This document shows, piece after piece, positions 24,787 through 32,000 of a stretch of DNA of 35,416 nt (position 1 is its first letter; the number at the start of each line of letters is the position of its first letter). A model generated the notes under the pieces. That model was not told where the DNA came from. It ran no database searches and saw nothing but the letters and a program-made list of their open reading frames with translations. The position numbers were made by a program, and so were the translations under genes. Origin of the DNA: CAZBUH01 sp964495095 (GTDB lineage Bacteria > Bacillota > Clostridia > Oscillospirales > Oscillospiraceae); contig CAZBUH010000006.1 in NCBI GenBank assembly GCA_964495095.1, forward strand, positions 1 through 35,416, in the 5' to 3' direction.

Positions 24787-25815
24787 ATGTCAAAAAAATA
24801 TACTGCTTTTATAGGGACAAATTCGGTCAGGAGCAGCCGGGGGATATACACGCTGTCGGTTGACGGGGACACCGGCCATATGGAGATAACGTCAACATGC
24901 GGGGCGTATAACACCGGGGCAATCGTCCTGTCGCCGGATGAGCGGTATCTGTATGCCGCCAGCGAGGGAATGACCTTCCGGGGGAAGGCCAGCGGCGGGG
25001 CCATGGCCTATGAGATAATGGAGGATAAGTCCCTCCGGTATATTAACGGCACGGCGACACTGGGCCAGCGTCCCTGCTGCCTGTGCATATCCGCCGATGG
25101 AAAAAGGCTCTACGCCGCGAATTTTATCCGTCAGAGTGTGGCGGAGATGGAGATAAGGGACGACGGCGGCCTTTCGGGCAGCGTCCGGCGGATAGGCGCG
25201 GACGATAACGAGCCCAGAGGCGGGATGCACTGCGTAAGGCTCCTGGACGGGGGAGAGACCGTGGGCGCCATCTGTATGAGCGCAAGGGGATATGTGGAGT
25301 ACGAGAGGGCCGGCGGCCGCGAAATTGACAGGATAAGCTTTACAGGCCCAGGCGGGGCGAGGCACTTTACACAGGGGCCGGACGGCACCGTGTATGTGCT
25401 GATGCAGAATCCCCAGGAGGTGCATGTGGTAAAGCGCGGCCCGCTGAGAAAAATACAGACCATAAAAACGATAGACCCCAACCGGGATAACGGCCCGGAG
25501 ATGCTCTGCGCCGCCTCCGCCATAAGGATAACCCCTGACGGCAGGCTGCTTATAGCGGCCACAAGGGGCGCGGAATGCCTTACGGTGTTCAGAATACTGG
25601 ACGGCGGTGGGCTGGAGCTTCTCAACATAGTGTATCTTCCGGGTGAGACCCCCAGGGACTTTTTCATAAGCCCGGACGGGCGGATCGCCGTCACGGCAAT
25701 GCAGGCCTCCGACAGGGTGATTGCCCACAGGATAAACTATGAAAAGGGCAGCCTTGAGCTTATGGGGGACGGGATAGAAATCCCCTCTCCGGCAGCGGTG
25801 GAGATAATGAGATAG
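24787..25815 (+). CDS. Lactonase family seven-bladed beta-propeller protein
   Basis: A 342-residue cytoplasmic beta-propeller of the 6-phosphogluconolactonase (Pgl, PF10282) type. Propeller words recur: LSPDERYLYAASE, ISADGKRLYAANF, GPDGTVYVLMQ, ITPDGRLLIAATRG and ISPDGRIAVTA, with the family N-terminus AFIGTNS and the late block GETPRDFFISPDG. Members hydrolyse lactones, including 6-phosphogluconolactone, or cyclised dicarboxylic acids. No pentose-phosphate gene is adjacent, so a lactone from the neighbouring catabolic genes is as likely as phosphogluconolactone. It has its own promoter. The 3' end runs into a terminator overlapping the superoxide dismutase start. Confidence 0.82.
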   Translation: MSKKYTAFIGTNSVRSSRGIYTLSVDGDTGHMEITSTCGAYNTGAIVLSPDERYLYAASEGMTFRGKASGGAMAYEIMEDKSLRYINGTATLGQRPCCLCISADGKRLYAANFIRQSVAEMEIRDDGGLSGSVRRIGADDNEPRGGMHCVRLLDGGETVGAICMSARGYVEYERAGGREIDRISFTGPGGARHFTQGPDGTVYVLMQNPQEVHVVKRGPLRKIQTIKTIDPNRDNGPEMLCAASAIRITPDGRLLIAATRGAECLTVFRILDGGGLELLNIVYLPGETPRDFFISPDGRIAVTAMQASDRVIAHRINYEKGSLELMGDGIEIPSPAAVEIMR

Positions 25816-25821
25816 ATTTTA

Positions 25822-25875
25822 CCCCCGGACAGGGACATGCGGACTTGCATATCATATGTCCGGGGGGATTTTTTT
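25822..25875 (+). terminator. Terminator-like hairpin overlapping the superoxide dismutase start
   Basis: CCCCCGGACA (25822-25831) pairs with TGTCCGGGGG (25857-25866), loop of 25 bases, followed by a run of seven T (25869-25875). It would end the lactonase transcript. The right arm and T-run overlap both candidate start codons and the only G-rich ribosome-binding sequence of the next gene. Confidence 0.75.
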
Positions 25876-26470
25876 GAACGACTATTATCCTTTTATAAAT
25901 CTGCCGCTGGGCTACGGCTTTGACGCCCTGGAGCCGTTTATAGATGCCAAAACCATGTATCTGCACCACGACAGGCATCTTAAAGCGTACATTGATAATT
26001 TAAATAAGGCGCTTAAAACCCGTCCCGGGCTCCGGTGTATGAGCCTTGAGGAGCTTACTAAGGTGAGGGAGCAGGAGGTTTCAAGAAACGCCGGAGGGGT
26101 GTATAATCACCGGTTTTTCTTTAACGGAATAGCGCCGGAGGGCCGGGGCAGACCCATGGGAAAGCTGGGCGCGGCAATAGAACGGGATTTCGGGAGCTTC
26201 GGGGGCTTTACGGATAAGTTTTCCGAAGCGGCAATGTCGGTATTCGGCTCAGGATACGCCTGGCTTGTTTTGGGACGGGGCGGCCTTAAAATCGTCACGA
26301 CGCCGAATCAGGAGACGCCGCTTATCCAGGGGCTGCGCCCCGTGCTGAACATAGATGTGTGGGAGCACGCGTATTATCTGAAGCACTACAATGTAAGAAA
26401 GGACTGCATCGAGGATTGGCGACGCGTGGTAAACTGGCGTCAGGCGGAGAAAAATTTTAATGGAAGATAA
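25856..26470 (+). CDS. sodA: Superoxide dismutase, Fe/Mn family (Mn-like)
   Basis: Converts superoxide to oxygen and peroxide; oxidative defence in an anaerobe. It keeps GYGFDALEPFIDAKTMYLHHDRH (cut: the first His of HHDRH is the first metal ligand), NHRFFF (second ligand) and DVWEHAYYLKHY (Asp and His ligands). Gly in NAGGVYNH and Gln in TPNQETPL point to the Mn type. Two oddities: the usual HHQ-like gateway reads HLK, and the Trp after NHxxF is Phe. The start is uncertain: ATG 25856 has no ribosome binding site, while TTG 25874 follows GGGGGGA and gives the normal family N-terminus (198 residues). Both lie within the hairpin/T-run described at 25822-25875. No promoter of its own was found. 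Confidence 0.87.
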   Translation: MSGGIFLNDYYPFINLPLGYGFDALEPFIDAKTMYLHHDRHLKAYIDNLNKALKTRPGLRCMSLEELTKVREQEVSRNAGGVYNHRFFFNGIAPEGRGRPMGKLGAAIERDFGSFGGFTDKFSEAAMSVFGSGYAWLVLGRGGLKIVTTPNQETPLIQGLRPVLNIDVWEHAYYLKHYNVRKDCIEDWRRVVNWRQAEKNFNGR

Positions 26471-26508
26471 AAATACCCCCTGCGTTACTCAGGCGCAGGG
26501 GGGTATTT
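26471..26508. terminator. Bidirectional terminator between convergent genes
   Basis: AAATACCCCCTGCG (26471-26484) pairs with CGCAGGGGGGTATTT (26494-26508) with one bulged G. It serves the superoxide dismutase on the plus strand and the beta-helix operon on the minus strand. Confidence 0.8.
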
Positions 26509-26517
26509 AAGACTGTT

Positions 26518-27891
26518 TTATTTTACTTCCAGCGTACCGCCGGAGGGGAGGGAATGTCTGCCGGAGAGCCTGCAATCCGCGGTTGGAGTAACTGTGACCG
26601 TCACGCCAGCGGGGGCGTCGAATGCGGAAACGGCCGTGTCCGTCCCGACGGTAACGGCGGAATTCCCGGTTGCGTACCATTTTGAGCTGCCGTGGAGGTT
26701 TAAAACAGGATTTCCCGTCACGGCGCCTGTCAGGGCCGTGTCCACAAGGCTCACGCGCATTTTCCTGTCCGTGTCCCCGTGGAGAATATCGCCGCTTAAT
26801 TCCATCGCCTCAAAGGTGGCCTGAACGCCATAGCACTCGGGGCCTTTTGCGGCCATCTTATAGTACATCTCGTCGTCGTTGCAGACGGATTTTAAAATGG
26901 CGCCGTTTTCGGAGTGAAGCTCCGCGCCTTTTACATAAATGCTCACGTTGGTGCTCTTGGCGTAGATAACATTCTCTTTGGCGGTGTATTTTCCGCCGGA
27001 GATTTCCAGAATCCCAACGTCCACCCACTCCTTCAGGCCGCCGTGGAGCATAAAGCAGTTCTTTTCGCACCGGGCCTCGGTGTCGTTTAAGGTGATGGAG
27101 GAATTGCCGTCCTGTATCGCCGCCATATTGCCGCTTTTTATTTTGCAGCGGTTAAAGACGTTGTGGCAGCCGTTATCCGCGTAGGTGCCGTAGCCGTTGC
27201 CCTCTACCGTTATCCTGCTGTCGCTGCACTCCATATAGAGGCAGCCGCCGGAGGAATCGGTGGATATGGCTCCCCACGCCGCCGCATAGAAATCGCAGTT
27301 ATTGAAGAAAGTGCGGGAACCGTCCATGGAGAGGTGGGTGCGGCAGTTGCCGGCGAGGCCCAGAGGCCAGGGAGGCTCCATCATGCCGGGGCCGATGACA
27401 GGCTCGTAATCCGGGGGAAGCTCGCCGCCGTAGGAGGCGAATTTGCAGTTTTTGGCCCGGAGGGTGCCGTGCTCCGTGGCGATGGTGGCGCAGCGGCCGG
27501 AGCCGCGGGTGGTGATTTCCACGTTCTCAAGCTCAAGGGCGCCTCCGCCGTATATGAGGGCGCCGGCTCCGCGGGAGGTGAAATCGCTGACCCCATAGCC
27601 GGAAAGCTCGATTTTGGAGTCCTTCACCCTGTAAACGCTCTCCTCCCAGGCGTCGCCGTGGACGGCGATACCGCTGAGGCGCTCAAGGTCTGACTTTATT
27701 TCAAGGCCGGATACCTCCCCGTCGGGGACCTTACCGGCGATGGAGGGGCAGGACTTCTTCGGGACATACCTGCTGCCCTCAATCCAGACGGCGGCGTCCC
27801 TGACCTCGTTTTCCGCGAAGGTTGGCATACCCTGGGCGGAGAGGGGATTGCGGCCTTTTATGGCTCCGCTGTACTCATTCATGTTTGCCAT
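26518..27891 (-). CDS. Cytoplasmic parallel beta-helix protein, copy A
   Basis: A 457-residue protein, not assigned to a named family. It has many short strand-turn repeats with Asn/Cys/Gly ladders (for example NCDFYAAAWGAIST, CKIKSGNMAAIQDGNSS, NVSIYVKGAELHSENG) typical of right-handed beta-helix (pectate-lyase-like) folds. There is no signal peptide or membrane helix. It shares GNCRTH, FFNNC/YFDRC, GYGTYAD and C-terminal DAPAGVT...LPSGG blocks with the adjacent gene; by eye about one third of residues match. ATG 27891 is preferred over 27897 because AAGGAG is seven bases upstream. It is second in a two-gene minus-strand operon, five to eleven bases after copy B. Beta-helix enzymes include lyases, epimerases and isomerases; a function cannot be read here. 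Confidence 0.8.
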   Translation of the reverse strand: MANMNEYSGAIKGRNPLSAQGMPTFAENEVRDAAVWIEGSRYVPKKSCPSIAGKVPDGEVSGLEIKSDLERLSGIAVHGDAWEESVYRVKDSKIELSGYGVSDFTSRGAGALIYGGGALELENVEITTRGSGRCATIATEHGTLRAKNCKFASYGGELPPDYEPVIGPGMMEPPWPLGLAGNCRTHLSMDGSRTFFNNCDFYAAAWGAISTDSSGGCLYMECSDSRITVEGNGYGTYADNGCHNVFNRCKIKSGNMAAIQDGNSSITLNDTEARCEKNCFMLHGGLKEWVDVGILEISGGKYTAKENVIYAKSTNVSIYVKGAELHSENGAILKSVCNDDEMYYKMAAKGPECYGVQATFEAMELSGDILHGDTDRKMRVSLVDTALTGAVTGNPVLNLHGSSKWYATGNSAVTVGTDTAVSAFDAPAGVTVTVTPTADCRLSGRHSLPSGGTLEVK

Positions 27892-27902
27892 GGACATTCT
27901 CC

Positions 27903-29464
27903 TTACTTTATGATTATTTTTCCGCCGGAGGGGAGCTGATGCTCTCCCGGTACGGCGCCTTTAGCGGTTATGGTGACGCCGGCGGGGGCGTCAAGCTGGC
28001 TTAAATCCACATCGGAGGCCAAAACCACGTAGGAATCGCCGGAGGCCGCCCAGCGGCTGCCCACATCCATTGTGAGGTTGGCGTTCCGAATGGCGCCTGT
28101 GAGGCAGGTGCTGCGGAGATTTACCGTCATATCCCGCTCGCGGTCGTCGTGAATAATATCGCCTGTGACGGCCATGTTCCGGAGGTTTACGTGGACGCCG
28201 TAGACCTTTTTGCCGTTGACCTTTGTGGTAAAGGGGTCGCCGCCGTTATACACGGAGCGGACAAGGACGCCCTCCTCAGAGACAATGTCCACATTGTCCA
28301 AATCGATTATGGCGTTGTGGCTGNNNNNNNNNNNNNNNNNNNNNNNNNNNNNNNNNNNNNNNNNNNNNNNNNNNNNNNNNNNNNNNNNNNNNNNNNNNNN
28401 NNNNNNNNNNNNNNNNNNNNNNNGCCCTCCTCAGAGACAATGTCCACATTGTCCAAATCGATTATGGCGTTGTGGCTGCGGACAAGGATGCCGTCTTTTC
28501 CGCATTTTACGGAGCTGTTTTTCATGGTAAGCTCGGCTACCTCAACGGGGAGGCCCATGACGCAGTGGATAAGGGCCAGATATGTGCCGCAGTCCAAATG
28601 GCAGTCCTCAAAATCGCCTGTGGACTGGCCGCCCATGATTATGCCCTGGCTGGCCACATTGAAGCGGCAGTTTTTAAATTTGTCGTGGCAGCAGAAATCG
28701 GCGTAAGCGCCGTAGCCGCTTTTGGTGGCGTACACGTCGCAGTCGTTGGCCTCCAGATAGACAAAGCCCATGGAGGCGTCTGTGGAGAGGGCCGCCCAGC
28801 CGTCGCAGAGGACGGTGCAGCGGTCAAAATAGCTGTAGGAGTTGTCTACAGTGCAGTGGGTGCGGCAGTTGCCCTGTATGCCGAGAGGGGCGGGAGGGCC
28901 GTCATCTGTGCAGCCGCCGCCGGGGGCGTCCTCGCCGTAGGGCGCGCCGTGGGATATTAAAGTGGAATCCTGGATGCGCAGGACGCTGTGCTGGCCGGCA
29001 GAGCTGGCGCAGCGGTTGGCGCCGCTGGTGGAGATAACGCTGTTTTTAACGATAAGTGTGGCGTTGCTGCTGACGGCCACGCCGGAGGTGCGCCCGCCGA
29101 GCCCGAAGCCGTCTCCGGAGAGGCTGACGGCGGCCCGGTCAACGGTGTAGACGCCGGGGCCTTCCGCGTAAATGCCGCCGATGGAGGGGGAATAGGATAC
29201 GATGCGGGTGTTCTCGGCCTTTTCGTCGGATACCTGGCCGCCGAAGAGGCAGCCGGAGGCGGAGAGGTCCGGGCGGTATTTTCCGTCCTTTATGTATACG
29301 GCGGGCTTCATGTCCGCCTTCGCCACAAGGGCGTCCATATCCACAGGGGGGCCCTCGGATATCTCGTCAAGACCGTTTATGTGGATAAGCTCCTCGATGG
29401 TGTGAAGCACATAAGGCTCCCGCACGGGAGGGTCAACAGGTATGCCTTTTATTATTTCAGCCAT
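27903..29464 (-). CDS. Cytoplasmic parallel beta-helix protein, copy B, interrupted by an assembly gap
   Basis: As written the gene is broken by 100 N at 28324-28423. The same 55 bases flank the gap on both sides. Removing the N run and one copy (155 bases) restores one continuous frame of 469 codons (468 residues), and the join (KDGILVRSHNAIIDL... then ...SEEGVLVRSVYNGG) aligns without insertion or deletion to copy A (ENVIYAKSTNVSIYV... then ...SENGAILKSVCNDD). So the gene is probably intact. The protein has no signal peptide, has beta-helix-type repeats (FDRCTVLCDGWAALSTDAS, FKNCRFNVASQGIIMGGQS), and shares GNCRTH and the LPSGG ending with copy A. ATG 29464 follows AAAGGA; it has a strong promoter. 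Function unknown. Confidence 0.8.
28269..28323. repeat. 55-bp sequence flanking the gap, left copy
   Basis: Identical over all 55 bases to 28424-28478 and ends exactly at the N run. Best read as overlapping contig ends and not as a biological repeat. Confidence 0.9.
28324..28423. other. Assembly gap of exactly 100 N
   Basis: A fixed-size gap of 100 N inside the beta-helix gene, a scaffolding placeholder of unknown true size. The flanking 55-bp identity and the paralog alignment indicate that the true size is negative (overlap) and that no sequence is missing. Confidence 0.97.
28424..28478. repeat. 55-bp sequence flanking the gap, right copy
   Basis: Begins exactly at the end of the N run; same 55 bases as 28269-28323. 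Confidence 0.9.
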
Positions 29465-29525
29465 GTGTGTCAGTCCTTTCGGGTAATATAATTGCGTGCG
29501 CCGGAGCGGCACAGATGTTGATTTA

Positions 29526-29554
29526 ATTATATTTACCGGGACTTAAAGCGTCAA
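29526..29554 (-). promoter_or_regulatory. Promoter of the beta-helix operon
   Basis: On the minus strand: TTGACG (29554-29549), 17-base spacer, TATAAT (29531-29526). The leader is about 55 bases and contains GTAATATA read on the plus strand at 29483-29490. Confidence 0.75.
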
Positions 29555-29583
29555 CGGAAAGTACGGTTGTGGCACGCGGAATT

Positions 29584-29628
29584 AAAAAATGTCCTAATCA
29601 GATTTCTGTGCTTCCGGGGACATTTTTT
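29584..29628 (-). terminator. Terminator overlapping the end of the araC-type gene
   Basis: On the plus strand AAAAAATGTCC (29584-29594) and GGACATTTTTT (29618-29628) are perfect reverse complements; transcribed from the minus strand the stem ends in six T. One arm lies within the last codons of the regulator gene, and the stop codon lies in the loop side. Confidence 0.7.
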
Positions 29629-31114
29629 CTTTTTTGCCGGAGGCCGCCCGGGCCACCTTGCCGGGATTGACGCCCTCATATTTCAAAAAGGCCCTGTTCA
29701 TGGAACGGGTGTTGCTGAAGCCGGATTTTTCAGCCGCGTCCTTTACGGTGCTGCCGGCGGCCAGAAGCTCCTTGGCTCTCTTTATCCGTATGGAGTGGAT
29801 ATAATCCAGAAGCCCTGTGCCGGTGTAGAGCTTGAAGCTTCGGGAGGTATAGGCGGGATTCAGGCCGAAGTGCATGGCCACAAGATTTACGTTCAAATCC
29901 GGATTGACATACTGGGAGCTTATATATTCCTTCATTTTGCCGACCCAGTCCGGTACCGGCTGGGCGGGGGAATTTTCAGAGTGCTCTATAAGGATATCGA
30001 AAATGTGGTCTACCTTTTCAGACAGCTCCCCGGCGGTCTGGACGTCGGTAAGGGAGTAAAGGGGGAAAAGCTGGGAATAAAGTTCCTGGCTGATATCGGC
30101 CTTTACACAGTCAAAGGCGCTTATCAGCATGTCGATTATGCTGTGGAGCCTGTAGGGGGCAAATTCTATAACGGGAGAGGAGTCGGTAAATTCGGCCTTT
30201 ATTATATTTGAAATTACGTTTTTCGCGGCGGTGTAGTCATGGGCCGCCATGCAGTTTATGAAAATGCGGTGCCGCTCCAGAGCCTGGCTCCCGTCGGGCA
30301 CGCTGTAGATGGAGAGACCGGAGGAGCCGGAGTTCGGGCCGTCGATGCTCAGTTCTGAAAAAAGCAGCAGCCTGTCATTAAGTGAGAGCATCTTCCTGTA
30401 TTCGGATATTTGCATCACCTCGTCGTAAAGCTCCGTTACGCTGTCGATTCCGCGGCCGATGCTGCTCACAAAGCAGGAGAGCACAACGTTAAATTCGCTC
30501 TCCAGCTTTTCCATGAGCCTGCGGCAGCAGCGGCTTATGGAGTACAGTGTCTCGGCGTTTTTGTCAGGTGAAAAATCGAAATTTACAACGCAGAAAAGCT
30601 CCCAGTCTATAGTTGTGCACTGGGCACAGAGGCCCTCGTTTTCTAAAAGCTCCGGCAGCTCGTGCCGGATAAGGGTACAGATTATGTCGTCGCAGTCCAT
30701 ATCCGGGTATTTTATTACGCCCAGACTGTAGAGGGGGTCCAGCGCCGCCTTGTCGTAGTCGTCCGCCGTAAAGGTAATGACGCAGAAGCCGTCGCCGGGG
30801 AACATGGCCATGACGCCGGAATCCCGCTGGCCGCTGCTGGCCCATTGGCGGTTAAACTCCACATGGGACGGGGCGGAGTCGCTGCGGATAAGCCGCTGGA
30901 GGGCCATGTCCCGGCGCACGAAAAGCTCGTCCTCTTCAAGAGTTTTATATGCTTTAATATGCGAGTATATTAAAATAAAAAGCGAAGCGCCCAAAAGCAG
31001 CAGCGCCCCGGAGAGAATTATACGTACACAGTCCCCGGCGAAAATGGAAATTACAGACAATATAAGGCAAAGCGCCCAAAGGACAAAAGCGGATATAATG
31101 TAGCATTTTTTCAC
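29594..31114 (-). CDS. Membrane-tethered AraC family transcriptional regulator
   Basis: A 506-residue regulator. The N-terminus has two closely spaced hydrophobic helices (about residues 5-26 and 31-51) with only a few residues between them, so it is anchored in the membrane without an outside sensor domain. A cytoplasmic middle part of about 330 residues includes an ELYDEVMQISEYRKML segment, like the degenerate GGDEF-like linker in YesN-type regulators. The C-terminus is a complete AraC DNA-binding domain (LNVNLVAMHFGLNPAYTSRSF, GLLDYIHSIRIKRAKELL, VKDAAEKSGFSNTRSMNRAF). The start is GTG 31114, eight to nine bases after TTTGGAGGA; an in-frame ATG at 31135 lies before that site. It is divergent from three NTF2-like genes and adjacent to the beta-helix operon, the likely targets. 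Confidence 0.88.
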   Translation of the reverse strand: MKKCYIISAFVLWALCLILSVISIFAGDCVRIILSGALLLLGASLFILIYSHIKAYKTLEEDELFVRRDMALQRLIRSDSAPSHVEFNRQWASSGQRDSGVMAMFPGDGFCVITFTADDYDKAALDPLYSLGVIKYPDMDCDDIICTLIRHELPELLENEGLCAQCTTIDWELFCVVNFDFSPDKNAETLYSISRCCRRLMEKLESEFNVVLSCFVSSIGRGIDSVTELYDEVMQISEYRKMLSLNDRLLLFSELSIDGPNSGSSGLSIYSVPDGSQALERHRIFINCMAAHDYTAAKNVISNIIKAEFTDSSPVIEFAPYRLHSIIDMLISAFDCVKADISQELYSQLFPLYSLTDVQTAGELSEKVDHIFDILIEHSENSPAQPVPDWVGKMKEYISSQYVNPDLNVNLVAMHFGLNPAYTSRSFKLYTGTGLLDYIHSIRIKRAKELLAAGSTVKDAAEKSGFSNTRSMNRAFLKYEGVNPGKVARAASGKKEKMSPEAQKSD

Positions 31115-31133
31115 GGCAAAATCCTCCAAATGC

Positions 31134-31162
31134 ATTATATCAGAGATTTATACAAAAGGCAA
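31134..31162 (-). promoter_or_regulatory. Promoter of the araC-type gene
   Basis: On the minus strand: TTGCCT (31162-31157), 17-base spacer, TATAAT (31139-31134). The transcript would begin about 13 bases before the GTG start. Confidence 0.5.
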
Positions 31163-31176
31163 AGTGCGTTTTTGTC

Positions 31177-31200
31177 CCGTAATATACGGAAGTGGCACTT
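31177..31200. promoter_or_regulatory. Candidate regulator sites in the divergent intergenic region
   Basis: Two adjacent palindromes, CCGTA-ATA-TACGG (31177-31189) and AAGTG-G-CACTT (31190-31200), lie between the two opposing promoters. The second touches the -35 of the NTF2 operon. A direct word AGTGCG also occurs at 31163-31168 and 31206-31211. They are plausible AraC-protein contact sites; assignment is inference. Confidence 0.45.
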
Positions 31201-31227
31201 CACGCAGTGCGCGGCGGCATGTATAAT
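31199..31227 (+). promoter_or_regulatory. Promoter of the triple NTF2-like operon
   Basis: TTCACG (31199-31204), 17-base spacer, perfect TATAAT (31222-31227). The poor -35 would suit dependence on an activator. Confidence 0.5.
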
Positions 31228-31257
31228 TTCAGTATATTCAAGCCAAGGAGGTTCAGT

Positions 31258-31986
31258 ATGGAAAAGCTTACCCTTGAGGAAAAGGCCGACCTGGCCCTTA
31301 AGGAGGCCCAGGAGGCTGTGGATTATATGGAGATTCAAAACCTCGTGTCGGCCCACCTCTACTGCTACAGGGCGCAGAAGCAGTATTTTGAAATAGAGCA
31401 TTTCTGGGCCAGGGAGCGGGACGATATCGCCTATGCCGATACCGAGGGCCGTGAGGCGGTGGTAGCCTTTTACTGCGAGACAAATCACAAAATGCGTATG
31501 AGCAAGCTGGAGCTTGCCCACAAATTCTATCCCCAGGTGGAGGTAAGGCCGGAGAACGAGGGCGTGGGCGACATGGTGGCGAAAATGTCCACAAACCCCT
31601 ATGTGGAGATATCCGGAGACGGCATGTCCGCCAGGGGCGTGTGGTTTTCCCCCGGCATTTGCAGTGAGCTGGGGCCGGACGGGAATATCAAGGCCACATA
31701 CTTCCAGGAGAAGATAGGCCTGGACTTTGTCCGGGAGAGCGAGGGCTGGAAGATACTGCGGCTGAATATTTTCCCGGAGGTCATAAGGCCCATGCCGGCG
31801 GAGATATTCAGGACGCCGGAGTTCAGCCGCACTTTCAATCTGCTCCACGAGACGGAGGAGGAGAAAAAGCACGCGGAGGAGGGCAGGACGCCGCCCTACG
31901 GCCCCACCACGGTGGCTACGTGGAATCCGCCGCTGCCTGAAAAATACGAAACCTGGGACGATAAGCTGTCCTTTACCGGAAATTAA
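31258..31986 (+). CDS. NTF2/SnoaL-like domain protein, copy 2
   Basis: A 242-residue soluble protein, first of three tandem paralogs. Layout: charged helix (about 1-25), MEIQNLVSAHLYCYRAQKQY, RERDDIAYAD, VVAFYCETNHKMR, PENEGVGDMVAK, ISGDGMSARGVWFSPG, IGLDFVRESEGWKILRL, then a roughly 70-residue tail ending PPLPEKYETWDDKLSF. The core follows the SnoaL/NTF2 barrel; the tail and the PENEGVGDMV block are not part of the usual domain. AGGAGG lies before the ATG at 31258. It is divergent from the araC-type gene. The fold suggests a small-molecule dehydratase or isomerase, or a hetero-oligomer with its paralogs, but a catalytic His/Asp pair cannot be assigned by eye. Confidence 0.82.
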   Translation: MEKLTLEEKADLALKEAQEAVDYMEIQNLVSAHLYCYRAQKQYFEIEHFWARERDDIAYADTEGREAVVAFYCETNHKMRMSKLELAHKFYPQVEVRPENEGVGDMVAKMSTNPYVEISGDGMSARGVWFSPGICSELGPDGNIKATYFQEKIGLDFVRESEGWKILRLNIFPEVIRPMPAEIFRTPEFSRTFNLLHETEEEKKHAEEGRTPPYGPTTVATWNPPLPEKYETWDDKLSFTGN

Positions 31987-32000
31987 AGGGAGGGCCGAAG

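Noticed and set aside
28269..28478. Tandem 55-bp repeat that might be a CRISPR-like or gene-internal duplication
   Set aside because: There are only two copies, both touch an N run of exactly 100, and the paralog alignment needs only one copy.
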